Of a stretch of DNA of 64,000 nucleotides, positions 45,275-54,176 are shown one piece after another; the stretch's first letter is position 1, and each line of letters opens with the position of its first letter. Below the pieces are notes generated by a model. The model made no database searches, was not told the origin of the DNA, and worked only from the letters and a program-made list of their open reading frames with translations. Position numbers and translations under genes: made by a program. Where the stretch lies: the NCBI GenBank assembly GCA_021297855.1, contig JAJTHM010000030.1, positions 1 through 64,000 of the forward strand. The letters run 5' to 3'. This DNA comes from Sphingobacteriales bacterium. GTDB taxonomy: Bacteria > Bacteroidota > Bacteroidia > Chitinophagales > JADJOU01.

Positions 45275-45388
45275 AGTTACTCGAAGAGAAATAAAACATT
45301 ATGATTTTCTTTATCCCTTGCAGAAGAATCAAAGTGGAGAAAATTCTTCCAACAATTATAGCGGTAATACCTTGATTGACGAGTAACT
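45275..45388. repeat. Inverted-repeat-bounded intergenic segment
   Basis: AGTTACTCG (45275-45283) and CGAGTAACT (45380-45388) are perfect inverted repeats 114 bases apart end to end. An inner hairpin GAAGAAT / ATTCTTC (45323-45349) lies between. It holds no significant ORF; only a 24-codon frame is present. Confidence 0.4.
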
Positions 45389-45389
45389 T

Positions 45390-45806
45390 TTAGTATTGAA
45401 TAAGGATTTCATTGATTTCACTCATACATGTATCGTAACAACTTTTATTGATAATCAAATTGTATTTTCGAACATTCAAAATATAATGGCTCTTCAATAT
45501 CGAATAATTTAGATCGCCTTCAAATAGATATTTAGTACAAAACTGACATTTTCTTGAGCTACTTTCAAAACTATCTTGGATTTTTACATCTTCAAATTCT
45601 ATACCAAAATCTTGACCAATAATTTTAGATAATTGGATTTTAGAATTAACTACTTCCTCAATATTATATTGTGGATGACAATCACCACAAGCATAAAACA
45701 TATATCTACTCTTAACGACAATATCTTTAACACTATATGAATTTTCAATCAAGAAATATATCAAACCAACAATAAAGATAGCAAATAGTAAGAATAATTT
45801 TTTCAT
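45390..45806 (-). CDS. Membrane-anchored cysteine-rich protein of unknown function
   Basis: A 138-residue protein with an N-terminal hydrophobic segment (LFLLFAIFIVGLIYFLI) and six cysteines, including CGDC and CQFC pairs and a C-x3-C pair near the C terminus (SCYDTC). I do not know a family. The pairs could bind zinc or form disulfides in the periplasm. No partner genes are obvious: rlmN is convergent and fur lies upstream. Confidence 0.6.
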   Translation of the reverse strand: MKKLFLLFAIFIVGLIYFLIENSYSVKDIVVKSRYMFYACGDCHPQYNIEEVVNSKIQLSKIIGQDFGIEFEDVKIQDSFESSSRKCQFCTKYLFEGDLNYSILKSHYILNVRKYNLIINKSCYDTCMSEINEILIQY

Positions 45807-45988
45807 ATCTATAAATTTGAAACTACTTCTTTTCTAAAAAATATAGACTAAAACTGTTGATTCTTTTTTTTCGCCATTCTAAGTCTTACGTGCTTAAATT
45901 TTATATCTTCATTACTTTAAGTTTTATCAATACTTAGTCTAAAGCTGCTCTATTATATTTATAACTAGTTTAAACCTGAGGTTTGAAC

Positions 45989-46462
45989 CTACTTTCTACT
46001 CCCCTTACAAGCCTTATCCTGACAGCTTCCGTAGAGATAGAGCTGATGAGAGTTAATCTCCACTTTTAGCACCTCTTCGAGCGATTTCTTGATTTGATAG
46101 AGTCGAGGGTCGCAGAATTCTATGATTTTTTTGCATTCCTGGCAGATGAAATGATCGTGCTGCTTGAAGCCATAGGCCTTTTCGTAGATAGATGTGTTAT
46201 TATTCAAATAGTGTTTAGTTATAATACCACACTCTAAGAATAAGTCAAGCGAATTATATACTGTCGCTTTACTAACATTGAATTGATTTTTATCAATGGC
46301 GTGAAATAAATCTTCTGCACCAAAGTGGTCATTGCGCTCATAAATGAGCTTTAATAGGTAATTGCGCTCAGGAGTGCGACGAAGTTTTTTTAGTACAATA
46401 TAATCTTCCAAAATTTTAGAAGCTTTATCATATAATTCAAGAATATTTTTACTGGAAGACAC
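45989..46462 (-). CDS. Fur-family transcriptional regulator
   Basis: A 157-residue metalloregulator. The winged-helix domain includes TPERNYLLKLIYERNDHFGAEDLFH and VSKATVYNSLDLFLE. The metal-binding part has QHDHFICQECKKIIEF and a C-terminal CQDKAC pair. Whether it is iron-, zinc- or peroxide-sensing cannot be told from sequence. It starts with GTG abutting the stop of the upstream secreted-protein gene, so the two may be co-translated. Confidence 0.92.
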   Translation of the reverse strand: MSSSKNILELYDKASKILEDYIVLKKLRRTPERNYLLKLIYERNDHFGAEDLFHAIDKNQFNVSKATVYNSLDLFLECGIITKHYLNNNTSIYEKAYGFKQHDHFICQECKKIIEFCDPRLYQIKKSLEEVLKVEINSHQLYLYGSCQDKACKGSRK

Positions 46463-47578
46463 TTATTCTATGGCGATTTTCTTTGTTAAGACACCTGATT
46501 CACTGGTCAAATGAATGATTCGAACCCCGGTATATTTATCTAACAACAAGCTTGAATCCTTATGGGATACATATTTTTCTTGAAGTTTTCTTCCATCCAA
46601 TGCATAAACTGCAAGCTGAGCTGATTGTTGAAATGCCAAATTTTTGATTACTATACTTCCATCTGCTACATCCATTTCTAACTTATCTTTATTTTCGGTC
46701 TGAATCTGATTGGTAATGACCCCATTTTTTGTTCTATATCTATAATTGACTGTCTGGTATTTCCCATTGGAATCTGCAGTAGCTGTAATAATTTCTTGTC
46801 TAAAACTAGGAGAATAATAGGTATGCGTCGTGATATTTAAATTCCCTATTGGAAGCTGACCTAATAGCAATGCAGTTATATCTATATTATTCAGAGGAAA
46901 TCCAAAGGCTTTGCCATGTAATCCTAACTTCGGGTCAATAGAAATTTTTCTTATAACTTTGATAACATCTAAATTATTATCTACGGGGGTTTTTATTTTT
47001 CCACTGCCTTCGGCAAATAAGTTCAGGGAAAATTTAATTGTAATTTTCAATGAATCAACTGTTGCGCCTGGTATTAAAGATGAGGCTAAAGAATCTATAT
47101 TAAACCCTTGCAGTAAGGATTTCGGGATGATAGTAGAAATCTCATCAGAAGAGGTGATATTGGTTGCAGTCGAAATAGGTAAGGTGAGATACTTCATCGT
47201 GCCTTTCAATCCCCCAATGCCTGGGATTGGCAATTGCTGTTGTATCTGGGATAATGAAATTAAAAATAAATCATTTCCACTTTTTTTAAAAAAGACCGTG
47301 GCTTGATCATTGTCATCTTCTGTAAATTTCAGATTTGAATTCGGAAACTCCACCGTTTTATCATTGGCTACATAACGAAATACGGCTGTGTCATCCTGTG
47401 TCAAGTCAGAAAAATCATAGACGCCCGCAGTGAGTGGTTTCGGAGTATAAACTTGCGTGTCTCTAGCATAGGTAAATACATCGCCAATGGTAGGCATATG
47501 AGTGACTGGTATAGATATCTGTCCAAGTAAATTTAGGCATACTGTGAAGGAGATAAATAAGCAAACTGTCTTAAGCAT
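46463..47578 (-). CDS. Secreted protein with C-terminal sorting-like domain
   Basis: A 371-residue protein with signal LKTVCLFISFTVCLNLLGQ. The last 70 residues (IVIKNLAFQQSAQLAVYALDG, later VLTKKIAIE) resemble the end of a type IX sorting domain but lack the YPNP start, so the domain is short or degenerate. The N-terminal region is beta-rich with no recognised domain. It leads a gene pair with fur. Confidence 0.75.
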   Translation of the reverse strand: MLKTVCLFISFTVCLNLLGQISIPVTHMPTIGDVFTYARDTQVYTPKPLTAGVYDFSDLTQDDTAVFRYVANDKTVEFPNSNLKFTEDDNDQATVFFKKSGNDLFLISLSQIQQQLPIPGIGGLKGTMKYLTLPISTATNITSSDEISTIIPKSLLQGFNIDSLASSLIPGATVDSLKITIKFSLNLFAEGSGKIKTPVDNNLDVIKVIRKISIDPKLGLHGKAFGFPLNNIDITALLLGQLPIGNLNITTHTYYSPSFRQEIITATADSNGKYQTVNYRYRTKNGVITNQIQTENKDKLEMDVADGSIVIKNLAFQQSAQLAVYALDGRKLQEKYVSHKDSSLLLDKYTGVRIIHLTSESGVLTKKIAIE

Positions 47579-47656
47579 AATACAATCGAATTACCTACAA
47601 ATATACAACTTAACAAACCAAAAGTTTTGTCAAAAAGGTATAAAATGAACTTAATA

Positions 47657-48535
47657 TTAAATTTGAATCAACTGCTTCTTGATTTTCTCTCTAAGAGATT
47701 CTGAAGCATTCACCAAAGGCAGTCTTACCGTGTCTGTAGCGATATTTTGAAGACTCAGTGCAGATTTTATTCCTACCGGATTGCCCTCTTCAAAAATAGA
47801 TTCAATGATATCAGACAATCTGAATTGAATGGCCGTAGCTTCTTTAAATTCACCTTGCAAGCTATGATTAATCATAGTAGAAAACTCTTTTGGAAGTAGG
47901 TTGGCAATTACAGAAATGCATCCATCCATACCAAAAGAAAGTTGGGGAACGACTAAATTATCATCACCACTTAATACAATAAAATCTTTTGGTTTATTCT
48001 TGACCAACTTCATACATTGGTCAATATTGCCGCTTGCTTCTTTTATACCTACGATTTTATCTACTTCTCTCGCCAGCTTCAAAGTTGTTTCCGGCAATAC
48101 ATTAGAAGATGTTCTCCCTGGTACATTATAAAGAATGATTGGAAGAGGCGAAGCCTTAGCAATTGCCTTATAGTGTTGATAAATTCCTTCTTGTGTAGGC
48201 TTATTGTAATAAGGACTAGCACTTAAAATATAGCTGTAGCCAGTTAAATCTGCTTCATTGATTTCATCCATTACTTGTTGGGTATTATTACCCCCAAAAC
48301 CTGCGATGAGGGTTACCTTATCTTCTGCAGTATTGGCGACAAAGCTAAGTATTTCCGCTTTTTCCTCTTTTGTCAGTGTCGGTGTTTCACCAGTAGTACC
48401 TAAAACAATTAGAGAATTCACGCCTCCCTTTATACAATGATTTACGAGCTTTTTTAAAGCTATGTAATCTACTGCATTTTCCTTATCAAATGGTGTAACT
48501 AAGGCCACCCCTGTACCTCTTAATTGGCTGCTCAT
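47657..48535 (-). CDS. dapA: 4-hydroxy-tetrahydrodipicolinate synthase
   Basis: The first step of the lysine/diaminopimelate branch, condensing pyruvate with aspartate semialdehyde. At 292 residues it is normal. The TTGETPTLT motif, the tyrosine in IILYNVPGRTS, and the Schiff-base lysine in IVGIKEASGN are present, so it is a true DapA-type aldolase fold. Its start overlaps the upstream DUF6913 gene by 4 bases. Confidence 0.95.
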   Translation of the reverse strand: MSSQLRGTGVALVTPFDKENAVDYIALKKLVNHCIKGGVNSLIVLGTTGETPTLTKEEKAEILSFVANTAEDKVTLIAGFGGNNTQQVMDEINEADLTGYSYILSASPYYNKPTQEGIYQHYKAIAKASPLPIILYNVPGRTSSNVLPETTLKLAREVDKIVGIKEASGNIDQCMKLVKNKPKDFIVLSGDDNLVVPQLSFGMDGCISVIANLLPKEFSTMINHSLQGEFKEATAIQFRLSDIIESIFEEGNPVGIKSALSLQNIATDTVRLPLVNASESLREKIKKQLIQI

Positions 48536-49056
48536 TGTGTTTTAATTGATGTGATGAAATTCATTAATAGGCTCACTATATCTTTTTTCTTCTGAATCTT
48601 GGTAGTTCCTATTAGGATATCAAATAGTTCAGGATCTTGATTGTAGTTGACCCCAAGTCTCAGTTTTGATTTTGAGTTTGCAAATATAACGTTAAGGGGT
48701 GAGTTCAGGTCATTAAAAAAACCCAAAACTAAATCGTATTCATGCCCAGCGAAGTCAAACAACTGGGGTTTTGTAGGATATCCGAACCAATTTAAATCTT
48801 TTTTGGTAAACAAAAAGGGTTCTAATTTTTTTTCATCCGAATTAATAAATCCAAAAACAAAAACATTCTTTCCTTGATCTTTTAGTCTCATCTCTAAATC
48901 ACGAACGGTTGTGATCATTTCATAGTCCGAGGCATCATAAGCTATCCCAACGGATGATACTTTGGAAAAATCCTGAAGTAATACGTTTTTTCTATTTTTA
49001 GCAGATTCTTCTTTCAGTTGTTTGAAAAAAAAATAATTTTTAATTTCTTGTATCAT
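48532..49056 (-). CDS. DUF6913-like protein
   Basis: A 174-residue protein seen often next to dapA in Bacteroidota; function unknown. It has SVGIAYDASDYE, then alternating strands, and DLVLGFFNDLNSPLNVIFANSKS. No signal or membrane segment is seen. It overlaps dapA by 4 bases (ATGA), implying coupled translation, and follows accA by 14 bases. Confidence 0.72.
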   Translation of the reverse strand: MIQEIKNYFFFKQLKEESAKNRKNVLLQDFSKVSSVGIAYDASDYEMITTVRDLEMRLKDQGKNVFVFGFINSDEKKLEPFLFTKKDLNWFGYPTKPQLFDFAGHEYDLVLGFFNDLNSPLNVIFANSKSKLRLGVNYNQDPELFDILIGTTKIQKKKDIVSLLMNFITSIKTQ

Positions 49057-49070
49057 TGTGGAATAACTAC

Positions 49071-50051
49071 CTAACCTACTTCAACAGCGCTACTCATAGC
49101 ACTATACTTATCTATTCTTGCGCTAATCCTTTGGTCAGGAGTTTGCTTTTCTAATTCATTTAAATTTTCCAATATGTGATTCCTCAATCTTGAGGCCATT
49201 TCACAAGGGTTGTAATGTGCTCCACCTGCTGGTTCTGCGACTATACCATCAATCAATTTATTTTTAAGATTATCTGCCGGGGTGAGTTTCAAGGCCTCAG
49301 CGGCTCTTTCTTTGTGCTCCCAACTTCGCCACAATATGCTGGAACAAGACTCAGGAGAAATCACGGTAAACCATGTATTCTCCAACATAAATACTCTATC
49401 TCCTACACCAATACCTAAGGCTCCACCAGAGGCTCCTTCACCTATGATATAACATAAAATCGGAACTTTCAGTTGTGCCATTTCAAAAAGATTTCTTGCG
49501 ATGGCCTCCGCTTGTCCTCTATCCTCAGCTTCAATACCTGGGAAAGCACCTGGTGTATCGATTAAGGTAACTACTGGAATATTAAACTTCTCAGCCATCT
49601 TCATGGCCCGCAATGCTTTTCTATATCCCTCTGGATAAGGCATACCAAAATTGCGATATTGTCTCATTTTGGTATTGACCCCTTTTTGGTGCCCAATAAG
49701 CATAACAGATTTACCATCTATTTGAGCCATCTTACATATAATAGCCTTATCATCTTTTACATTTCTATCCCCATGAATTTCTATATTGAAATCAGTAATA
49801 TTATCCATATAAAACAAGGCATAGGGACGATTGGGATGTCTTGACAACTGTACCTTTTGCCATGTCGTCAATCCTTGAGTCACATTAAGTTTCTCCGCTT
49901 CCAAATTTTCTTTAAGTATATTTATTTTATCGCTCAAGTCTATGTTGGATTTTTTCTCCATAGCCTGCATCTCTTCTATTTGATCTTGAATCTTCTTTAT
50001 AGGTTCTTCGAAATCTAAATACTGAATGGGTGAATTTTCATTACTAATCAT
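49071..50051 (-). CDS. accA: Acetyl-CoA carboxylase carboxyltransferase subunit alpha
   Basis: Partner of AccD in the carboxyltransferase half of acetyl-CoA carboxylase. The core has MLIGHQKGVNTKMRQYRNFGMPYPEGYRKALR, LIDTPGAFPGIEAEDRGQAEAIARNL and GEGASGGALGIGVGD. At 326 residues it is standard. It heads a minus-strand operon with the DUF6913 gene and dapA. Confidence 0.97.
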   Translation of the reverse strand: MISNENSPIQYLDFEEPIKKIQDQIEEMQAMEKKSNIDLSDKINILKENLEAEKLNVTQGLTTWQKVQLSRHPNRPYALFYMDNITDFNIEIHGDRNVKDDKAIICKMAQIDGKSVMLIGHQKGVNTKMRQYRNFGMPYPEGYRKALRAMKMAEKFNIPVVTLIDTPGAFPGIEAEDRGQAEAIARNLFEMAQLKVPILCYIIGEGASGGALGIGVGDRVFMLENTWFTVISPESCSSILWRSWEHKERAAEALKLTPADNLKNKLIDGIVAEPAGGAHYNPCEMASRLRNHILENLNELEKQTPDQRISARIDKYSAMSSAVEVG

Positions 50052-50219
50052 AATTCTTAATAATTTATTAATGGCAAATGTAATTTAAAATATTTATATG
50101 ACTAATAACGCAATCCTTAATGAAATAAAAACAGCATTAAAAAATTAATTGTCAATTCATTAACTAAACAATCTTCTATTCATTGTCTACAAAAAAAACC
50201 AAAAAAACGAGCAAGACGC

Positions 50220-51176
50220 CTAGAACTTCAACTTACGCAATGCCTCGTTAAATTTAGGCATTACTTCAAATGCATCTCCTACTATACCATAGTCCGCTGC
50301 TTTAAAGAAAGGGGCCTCAGGGTCGGTATTGATGACTACAATCGTTTTAGAACTTGATACACCAGCTAGATGCTGAATAGCGCCAGAAATACCCACAGCT
50401 ATATATAAATTGGGTGAAATAGCTAAACCTGTCTGACCTACATGCTCATGGTGAGGGCGCCAGTGCACGTCTGCCACCGCACGACTGCACGCCGTAGCCG
50501 CTCCCAATATTTTTGCACATTCTTCGATCATACCCCAGTTTTCAGGACCTTTTAATCCTCTACCTGCAGATACCACGAGGTCAGCCTCGCTTAATGGAAT
50601 ATCACCTGATACTAATTCACTCTTGATATATTTGGTTGAAAAATCTGCCGCTGTAATAGAGGTAGCAGCAGTGACCACTTCACAGCTTGTTGGATTTTTC
50701 ACCGCTGGAATTGAATTCGAGGCAAGAGAAATAATTTTTTTCTCCGTATGTATTTTATAATTGGCAACTGCCTTTCCAGAAAACACATTTTTACTAATGA
50801 CAAAACCATCCGAAGTTTCTGCCAAAGCATTCGCACCATTGACTAAGCCTGCTTGCAATCGCACGGATAAACGAGGTGCCAAGGCTTTTCCATTTTGATT
50901 AAATGGTAAAACGAGAATTTGTCCTCCATTCGCATTAAATATTTCACCAATAGCTTTAGCAAAGGCCTTGCTATCAAAATGATTGAATTTATCATCATTG
51001 ACTTGAAACAATTTTCCTACTCCATATTCACCCACTGCATTAGCATCGCAGCTAGTCAAACAAATAGCGGCCACTGAGCTACTCATTTTGTCAGCCATTT
51101 TTTTACCATAAGTCAAAACCTCTAAAGAGGATTTTTTCAATTGACCATTTACTGCTTCTATATATACTATAATCAT
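50220..51176 (-). CDS. etfA: Electron transfer flavoprotein, alpha subunit
   Basis: A 318-residue subunit that binds FAD and shuttles electrons from acyl-CoA dehydrogenases. The FAD region has SAGRGLKGPENWG, HHEHVGQTGLAISPNLYIAVGISGAIQH and VINTDPEAPFF. The order etfB-etfA on the minus strand with a short gap is normal. The intergenic stretch upstream carries the AT-rich phrase also seen near other genes. Confidence 0.95.
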   Translation of the reverse strand: MIIVYIEAVNGQLKKSSLEVLTYGKKMADKMSSSVAAICLTSCDANAVGEYGVGKLFQVNDDKFNHFDSKAFAKAIGEIFNANGGQILVLPFNQNGKALAPRLSVRLQAGLVNGANALAETSDGFVISKNVFSGKAVANYKIHTEKKIISLASNSIPAVKNPTSCEVVTAATSITAADFSTKYIKSELVSGDIPLSEADLVVSAGRGLKGPENWGMIEECAKILGAATACSRAVADVHWRPHHEHVGQTGLAISPNLYIAVGISGAIQHLAGVSSSKTIVVINTDPEAPFFKAADYGIVGDAFEVMPKFNEALRKLKF

Positions 51177-51229
51177 AATCTAATTTTGAATTGTTAATTC
51201 TTAATTTTTAATACCTATCTAAATTCACA

Positions 51230-51976
51230 CTATATTACTTTGGCTTCATCATGCAAGGCCTTAACTAATGCTTCCACCTCATCCACTGAGAATAATTTCA
51301 CTGCAGATTTTGGTTTAGGTTCGTCAAATTTATTAATGGAGACGAATGTATCTCCACCAACAGCCGCCAACTTAGTTAGCGGTTTAGATTTAGCCATCAT
51401 GATTCCTTTCATATTTGGCAAGCGCTGCTCTGCCATCCCTTTCTGAGCAGAAATCACAAATGGTACATTCACCTCGATAACTTCTTCACCACCTTCTATT
51501 TCTCGATTTAGTGTAGCTGTAGTTCCATTCATATCCCATTTAGACACCTGAGATACAAAGGCTGCATCCATAAATTCAGCAATCATACCACCAACAGAAA
51601 AACTGTTATAATCAATGGTTTCTTTTCCTGTTATCACTATATCATAGCCGTTAGCTTTGGCATAGTTGGCAATTTCTTTAGCAACATAAAATGGCTCTAA
51701 GTCATCAGCCGACTCAATCAATACCGCATCATCTGCCCCGATAGCCAGCGCTTTTCTTAAATATTGATCATTTTCAGAACTTCCTACATTAATCACTGTT
51801 ACTTTTCCTGCTCCCGCTGCTTCCTTTAATTCTAAGGCGCGAACCAAGGCATACCACTCATCCGTTGGATTAAGAATATACGTTACCCCATCACTGGAGA
51901 ATTTGGTATTGTTATCTTTGAAAGCTATCTTAGCCGTGGTATCCGGCACTTTGCTTACGCATACTAAAAAGTTCAT
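51230..51976 (-). CDS. etfB: Electron transfer flavoprotein, beta subunit
   Basis: A 248-residue partner of EtfA that binds AMP. The N terminus NFLVCVSKVPDTTAKIAF and NPTDEWYALVRALELKE, then GADDAVLIES and YDIVITGKETIDYNSFSVG, are family hallmarks. It is the first gene of the etfBA pair. It starts with ATG, and the 99 bases upstream are AT-rich with no clear promoter. Confidence 0.95.
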   Translation of the reverse strand: MNFLVCVSKVPDTTAKIAFKDNNTKFSSDGVTYILNPTDEWYALVRALELKEAAGAGKVTVINVGSSENDQYLRKALAIGADDAVLIESADDLEPFYVAKEIANYAKANGYDIVITGKETIDYNSFSVGGMIAEFMDAAFVSQVSKWDMNGTTATLNREIEGGEEVIEVNVPFVISAQKGMAEQRLPNMKGIMMAKSKPLTKLAAVGGDTFVSINKFDEPKPKSAVKLFSVDEVEALVKALHDEAKVI

Positions 51977-52075
51977 ATTTCAATTATTAATTTTGAATTT
52001 TAAATTTTGAATAGTTTTAAAATATTCAACTATCTGACCAAATATTTAGAATTAAGAATTTAAAATTAAGAATTC

Positions 52076-52786
52076 CTAACCCATATTATGAAAAACAGCT
52101 TGCACATCTTCATCTTCTTCCAGTCTATCGATTAATTTTTCTACCTCGGCTTTTTGTTCCTCGGTTAAATCCTCTTTATAATTCATCGGAATGCGTTCTT
52201 TTTCAGCCGATACAATATTTATACCCATTTTATCTAAGGCTTGTTGCATTTTTCCAAAATCAGTAAAGCCAACTTGAATAAATGTCTCACCCTCTTCCGT
52301 TCCTATTTCTTCTAAACCAAAATCGATTAACTCTAGCTCTAACTCCTCTAAATCTTTCCCAGCCAAATCCACGGTGAAAAATGCTTTGTGTTCAAACATA
52401 AATTCGACAGAGCCACTATTCCCAAGCGCTCCACCACATTTGTTGAAATGTGAACGCACATTGGCTACTGTTCTATTGGTATTATCCGTGGCTGTTTCTA
52501 TTAGAAATGCTACACCATGAGGACCAAACCCTTCGTATAGTAGCTCGGCAAAATCCTTTTCATCTTTTCCTAAGGCTTTTTTTATTGCTCTCTCTACATT
52601 ATCTTTCGGCATATTGGCTGCCTTGGAGTTTTGGATAGCTATTCGCAGACGGGTATTGGTTGTAGGATCTCCACCACCACTTTTTACTGCCATCACTATC
52701 TCCTTACCTATTCGGGTAAATGCCACAGCCATCTTGCTCCATCGAGCCATTTTGGCTGCCTTTCTATATTCAAACGCGCGTCCCAT
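52076..52786 (-). CDS. YebC/PmpR-family protein
   Basis: A 236-residue protein of the YebC family. It opens MGRAFEYRKAAKMARWSKMAVAFTR, has NTRLRIAIQNSKAANMPKDNVERAI, and ends with the usual acidic helical domain. YebC-type proteins have been linked to transcription control and to relief of ribosome stalling at proline stretches; I cannot tell which applies. It is transcribed alone from a nearby -7 box. Confidence 0.93.
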   Translation of the reverse strand: MGRAFEYRKAAKMARWSKMAVAFTRIGKEIVMAVKSGGGDPTTNTRLRIAIQNSKAANMPKDNVERAIKKALGKDEKDFAELLYEGFGPHGVAFLIETATDNTNRTVANVRSHFNKCGGALGNSGSVEFMFEHKAFFTVDLAGKDLEELELELIDFGLEEIGTEEGETFIQVGFTDFGKMQQALDKMGINIVSAEKERIPMNYKEDLTEEQKAEVEKLIDRLEEDEDVQAVFHNMG

Positions 52787-52830
52787 TTTGTTCTTTTACT
52801 CTAAACTTTTAGCAATATCAACAATATGGA

Positions 52831-52838
52831 CAAATTTA
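52831..52838 (-). promoter_or_regulatory. -7 box of the yebC-type gene
   Basis: The minus strand reads TAAATTTG followed by TCC, about 45 bases before the ATG; matches TAnnTTTG. Confidence 0.45.
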
Positions 52839-52936
52839 TGAATAAAAAATTATTCTGAACTTCTTTATAGGTTTAGAAAGAATTAAAAAAATGAAAATTA
52901 AATTCTGCTAATGCGCATATTTACCACTAATAAAAT

Positions 52937-53087
52937 AGATTCCTGAATTCCCCTGCCTAGTCGGCAGACAGGCTTGTCTGTTGACAAACAGGGCTGCGCT
53001 TCATCCGCCAGAGGCGGACGCTAATGGCCTGAGACCTCGTCATTCCTACGAACCTGTGCTGACCTAAGCGTCAGAATGCAGGAATCT
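52937..53087. repeat. 151-bp non-coding element with terminal inverted repeats
   Basis: AGATTCCTG at the left end and CAGGAATCT at the right end are perfect 9-bp inverted repeats, with imperfect pairing continuing inward (18 of 24 bases). The interior is markedly richer in G and C than its surroundings and holds small hairpins, including TCCGCC-AGA-GGCGGA, CTGTT-GACA-AACAG and the CTGCCT...AGACAGG palindrome also present at 31289-31306. No ORF. It occupies most of the 359-base gap between yebC and the next lipoprotein gene and looks like a MITE- or REP-type element. Confidence 0.6.
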
Positions 53088-53145
53088 GCACATAGTTTTG
53101 TGGTAAGGAAGCGTACTAGCATAAATAAAACTGAAAGATATCGCA

Positions 53146-53871
53146 CTATCGTTTCCAATCTATAACTTTTACCACAACGGTATAGCCATTCTCTGGTTTA
53201 TCCCAACCGTTATTTGCATTTTGCTTTTCCAGCTTATTATATTCTGCATAAACTAAACCTATATTTTTGGTATAAACTTCATAAAAATGAGTCTTTTCGA
53301 TAGCATTAACGTCTAGATGCTGCAGCACTGTCACGGTTGAATCAAACTTAATACTCGATATAGTCTTGGTCTGAAATAAATCTATATATTTATAATCCCA
53401 GTCTCCATACAATTTATTCAAGGTTGTATCAATATGTTTATTTCCTTTCCATAGCAAAGCGGCATTGATAGGAGAATGAAGTTTAACAAGTCGAATATTA
53501 TCCACATTTTTCGTAATCCTATCCGATAAAGGCTGAATTGAGATATTTTTCGAGAAGACCCAAGGTTCTGTTAGGGTTTTTCTTGTAAAAACTTTAACTT
53601 TAAACTGATAAGGAGTATCAAAACCAATTAAGGTATCCTCTATGAGCTCACGGATATAAATCGTTGTCCCGGTAATGATAGGTTGGGGGTCTAGTGAACT
53701 TTTAATATATCGAGTAGAATCTACCTGATAATCCACCCAAAAACCTAATTTGCTTGGATAGTAGTCATTATAAGAAATCTGAGAATCTGGAGTGGCTGTT
53801 TCCAGCACCTTTTGGCATGAAGTCACCAATGGAATCAAGAGAACAAAAAGGACTCTTGTGTAAACGCACAT
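53146..53871 (-). CDS. Lipoprotein of unknown function
   Basis: A 241-residue protein with a lipoprotein signal (VLFVLLIPLVTSC; lipobox VTSC). The mature part alternates strands and turns, with KLGFWVDYQVDSTRYI and YEVYTKNIGLVYAEYNKLE; the latter motif recurs in Bacteroidota outer-membrane lipoproteins. No family is recognised. A 39-residue lipoprotein gene lies immediately upstream on the same strand. Confidence 0.7.
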   Translation of the reverse strand: MCVYTRVLFVLLIPLVTSCQKVLETATPDSQISYNDYYPSKLGFWVDYQVDSTRYIKSSLDPQPIITGTTIYIRELIEDTLIGFDTPYQFKVKVFTRKTLTEPWVFSKNISIQPLSDRITKNVDNIRLVKLHSPINAALLWKGNKHIDTTLNKLYGDWDYKYIDLFQTKTISSIKFDSTVTVLQHLDVNAIEKTHFYEVYTKNIGLVYAEYNKLEKQNANNGWDKPENGYTVVVKVIDWKR

Positions 53872-53887
53872 ATATCGACAAGAAATA

Positions 53888-54007
53888 TTAAGCGTTCAGT
53901 GAGCTAGTCGCAGCCTCCGCCTGAGAATACGCAGGACACGTCTTACTTCTACAAGCACATGCAGACAATAAAACTACGATAGCAAATAAAAACAATACCT
54001 TCTTCAT
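53888..54007 (-). CDS. 39-residue lipoprotein, missed by the ORF track
   Basis: ATG to TAA gives MKKVLFLFAIVVLLSACACR and 19 more residues. It has a basic start, a hydrophobic core and a lipobox LSAC with C17, then a short mature tail with further cysteines (CACRSKTC). It is below the track's length cutoff. A-rich sequence precedes the ATG as in other genes here. It is upstream of and parallel to the lipoprotein at 53146, so the two may be co-transcribed. An inverted repeat (TTCGTTC / GAACGAA, 54050-54071) lies upstream. No known family; short lipoproteins of this kind are common in the phylum. Confidence 0.65.
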   Translation of the reverse strand: MKKVLFLFAIVVLLSACACRSKTCPAYSQAEAATSSLNA

Positions 54008-54049
54008 CTGTTTTTTTTTATATTACCTAATGATTATTAAAATATAACC

Positions 54050-54071
54050 TTCGTTCAATTTGAAGAACGAA
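54050..54071. promoter_or_regulatory. Inverted repeat between the small lipoprotein and radA
   Basis: TTCGTTC-N8-GAACGAA, a perfect 7-bp dyad between divergent genes, a good shape for a regulator site; no T-run follows, so it is not a terminator. Confidence 0.4.
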
Positions 54072-54176
54072 AATAAGGCATTTTTAGTATTTGAAATAAA
54101 TATTTATTCAAAACGACAAAATTTAGCGCAAACATTCACTATATTTATCCACAAATTAAACTAAAACTGTATTCAA

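Noticed and set aside
45301-45375. 24-codon ORF between rlmN and the cysteine-rich gene
   Set aside because: Too short to support, with no RBS, signal or family sign, and it lies within the inverted-repeat segment.
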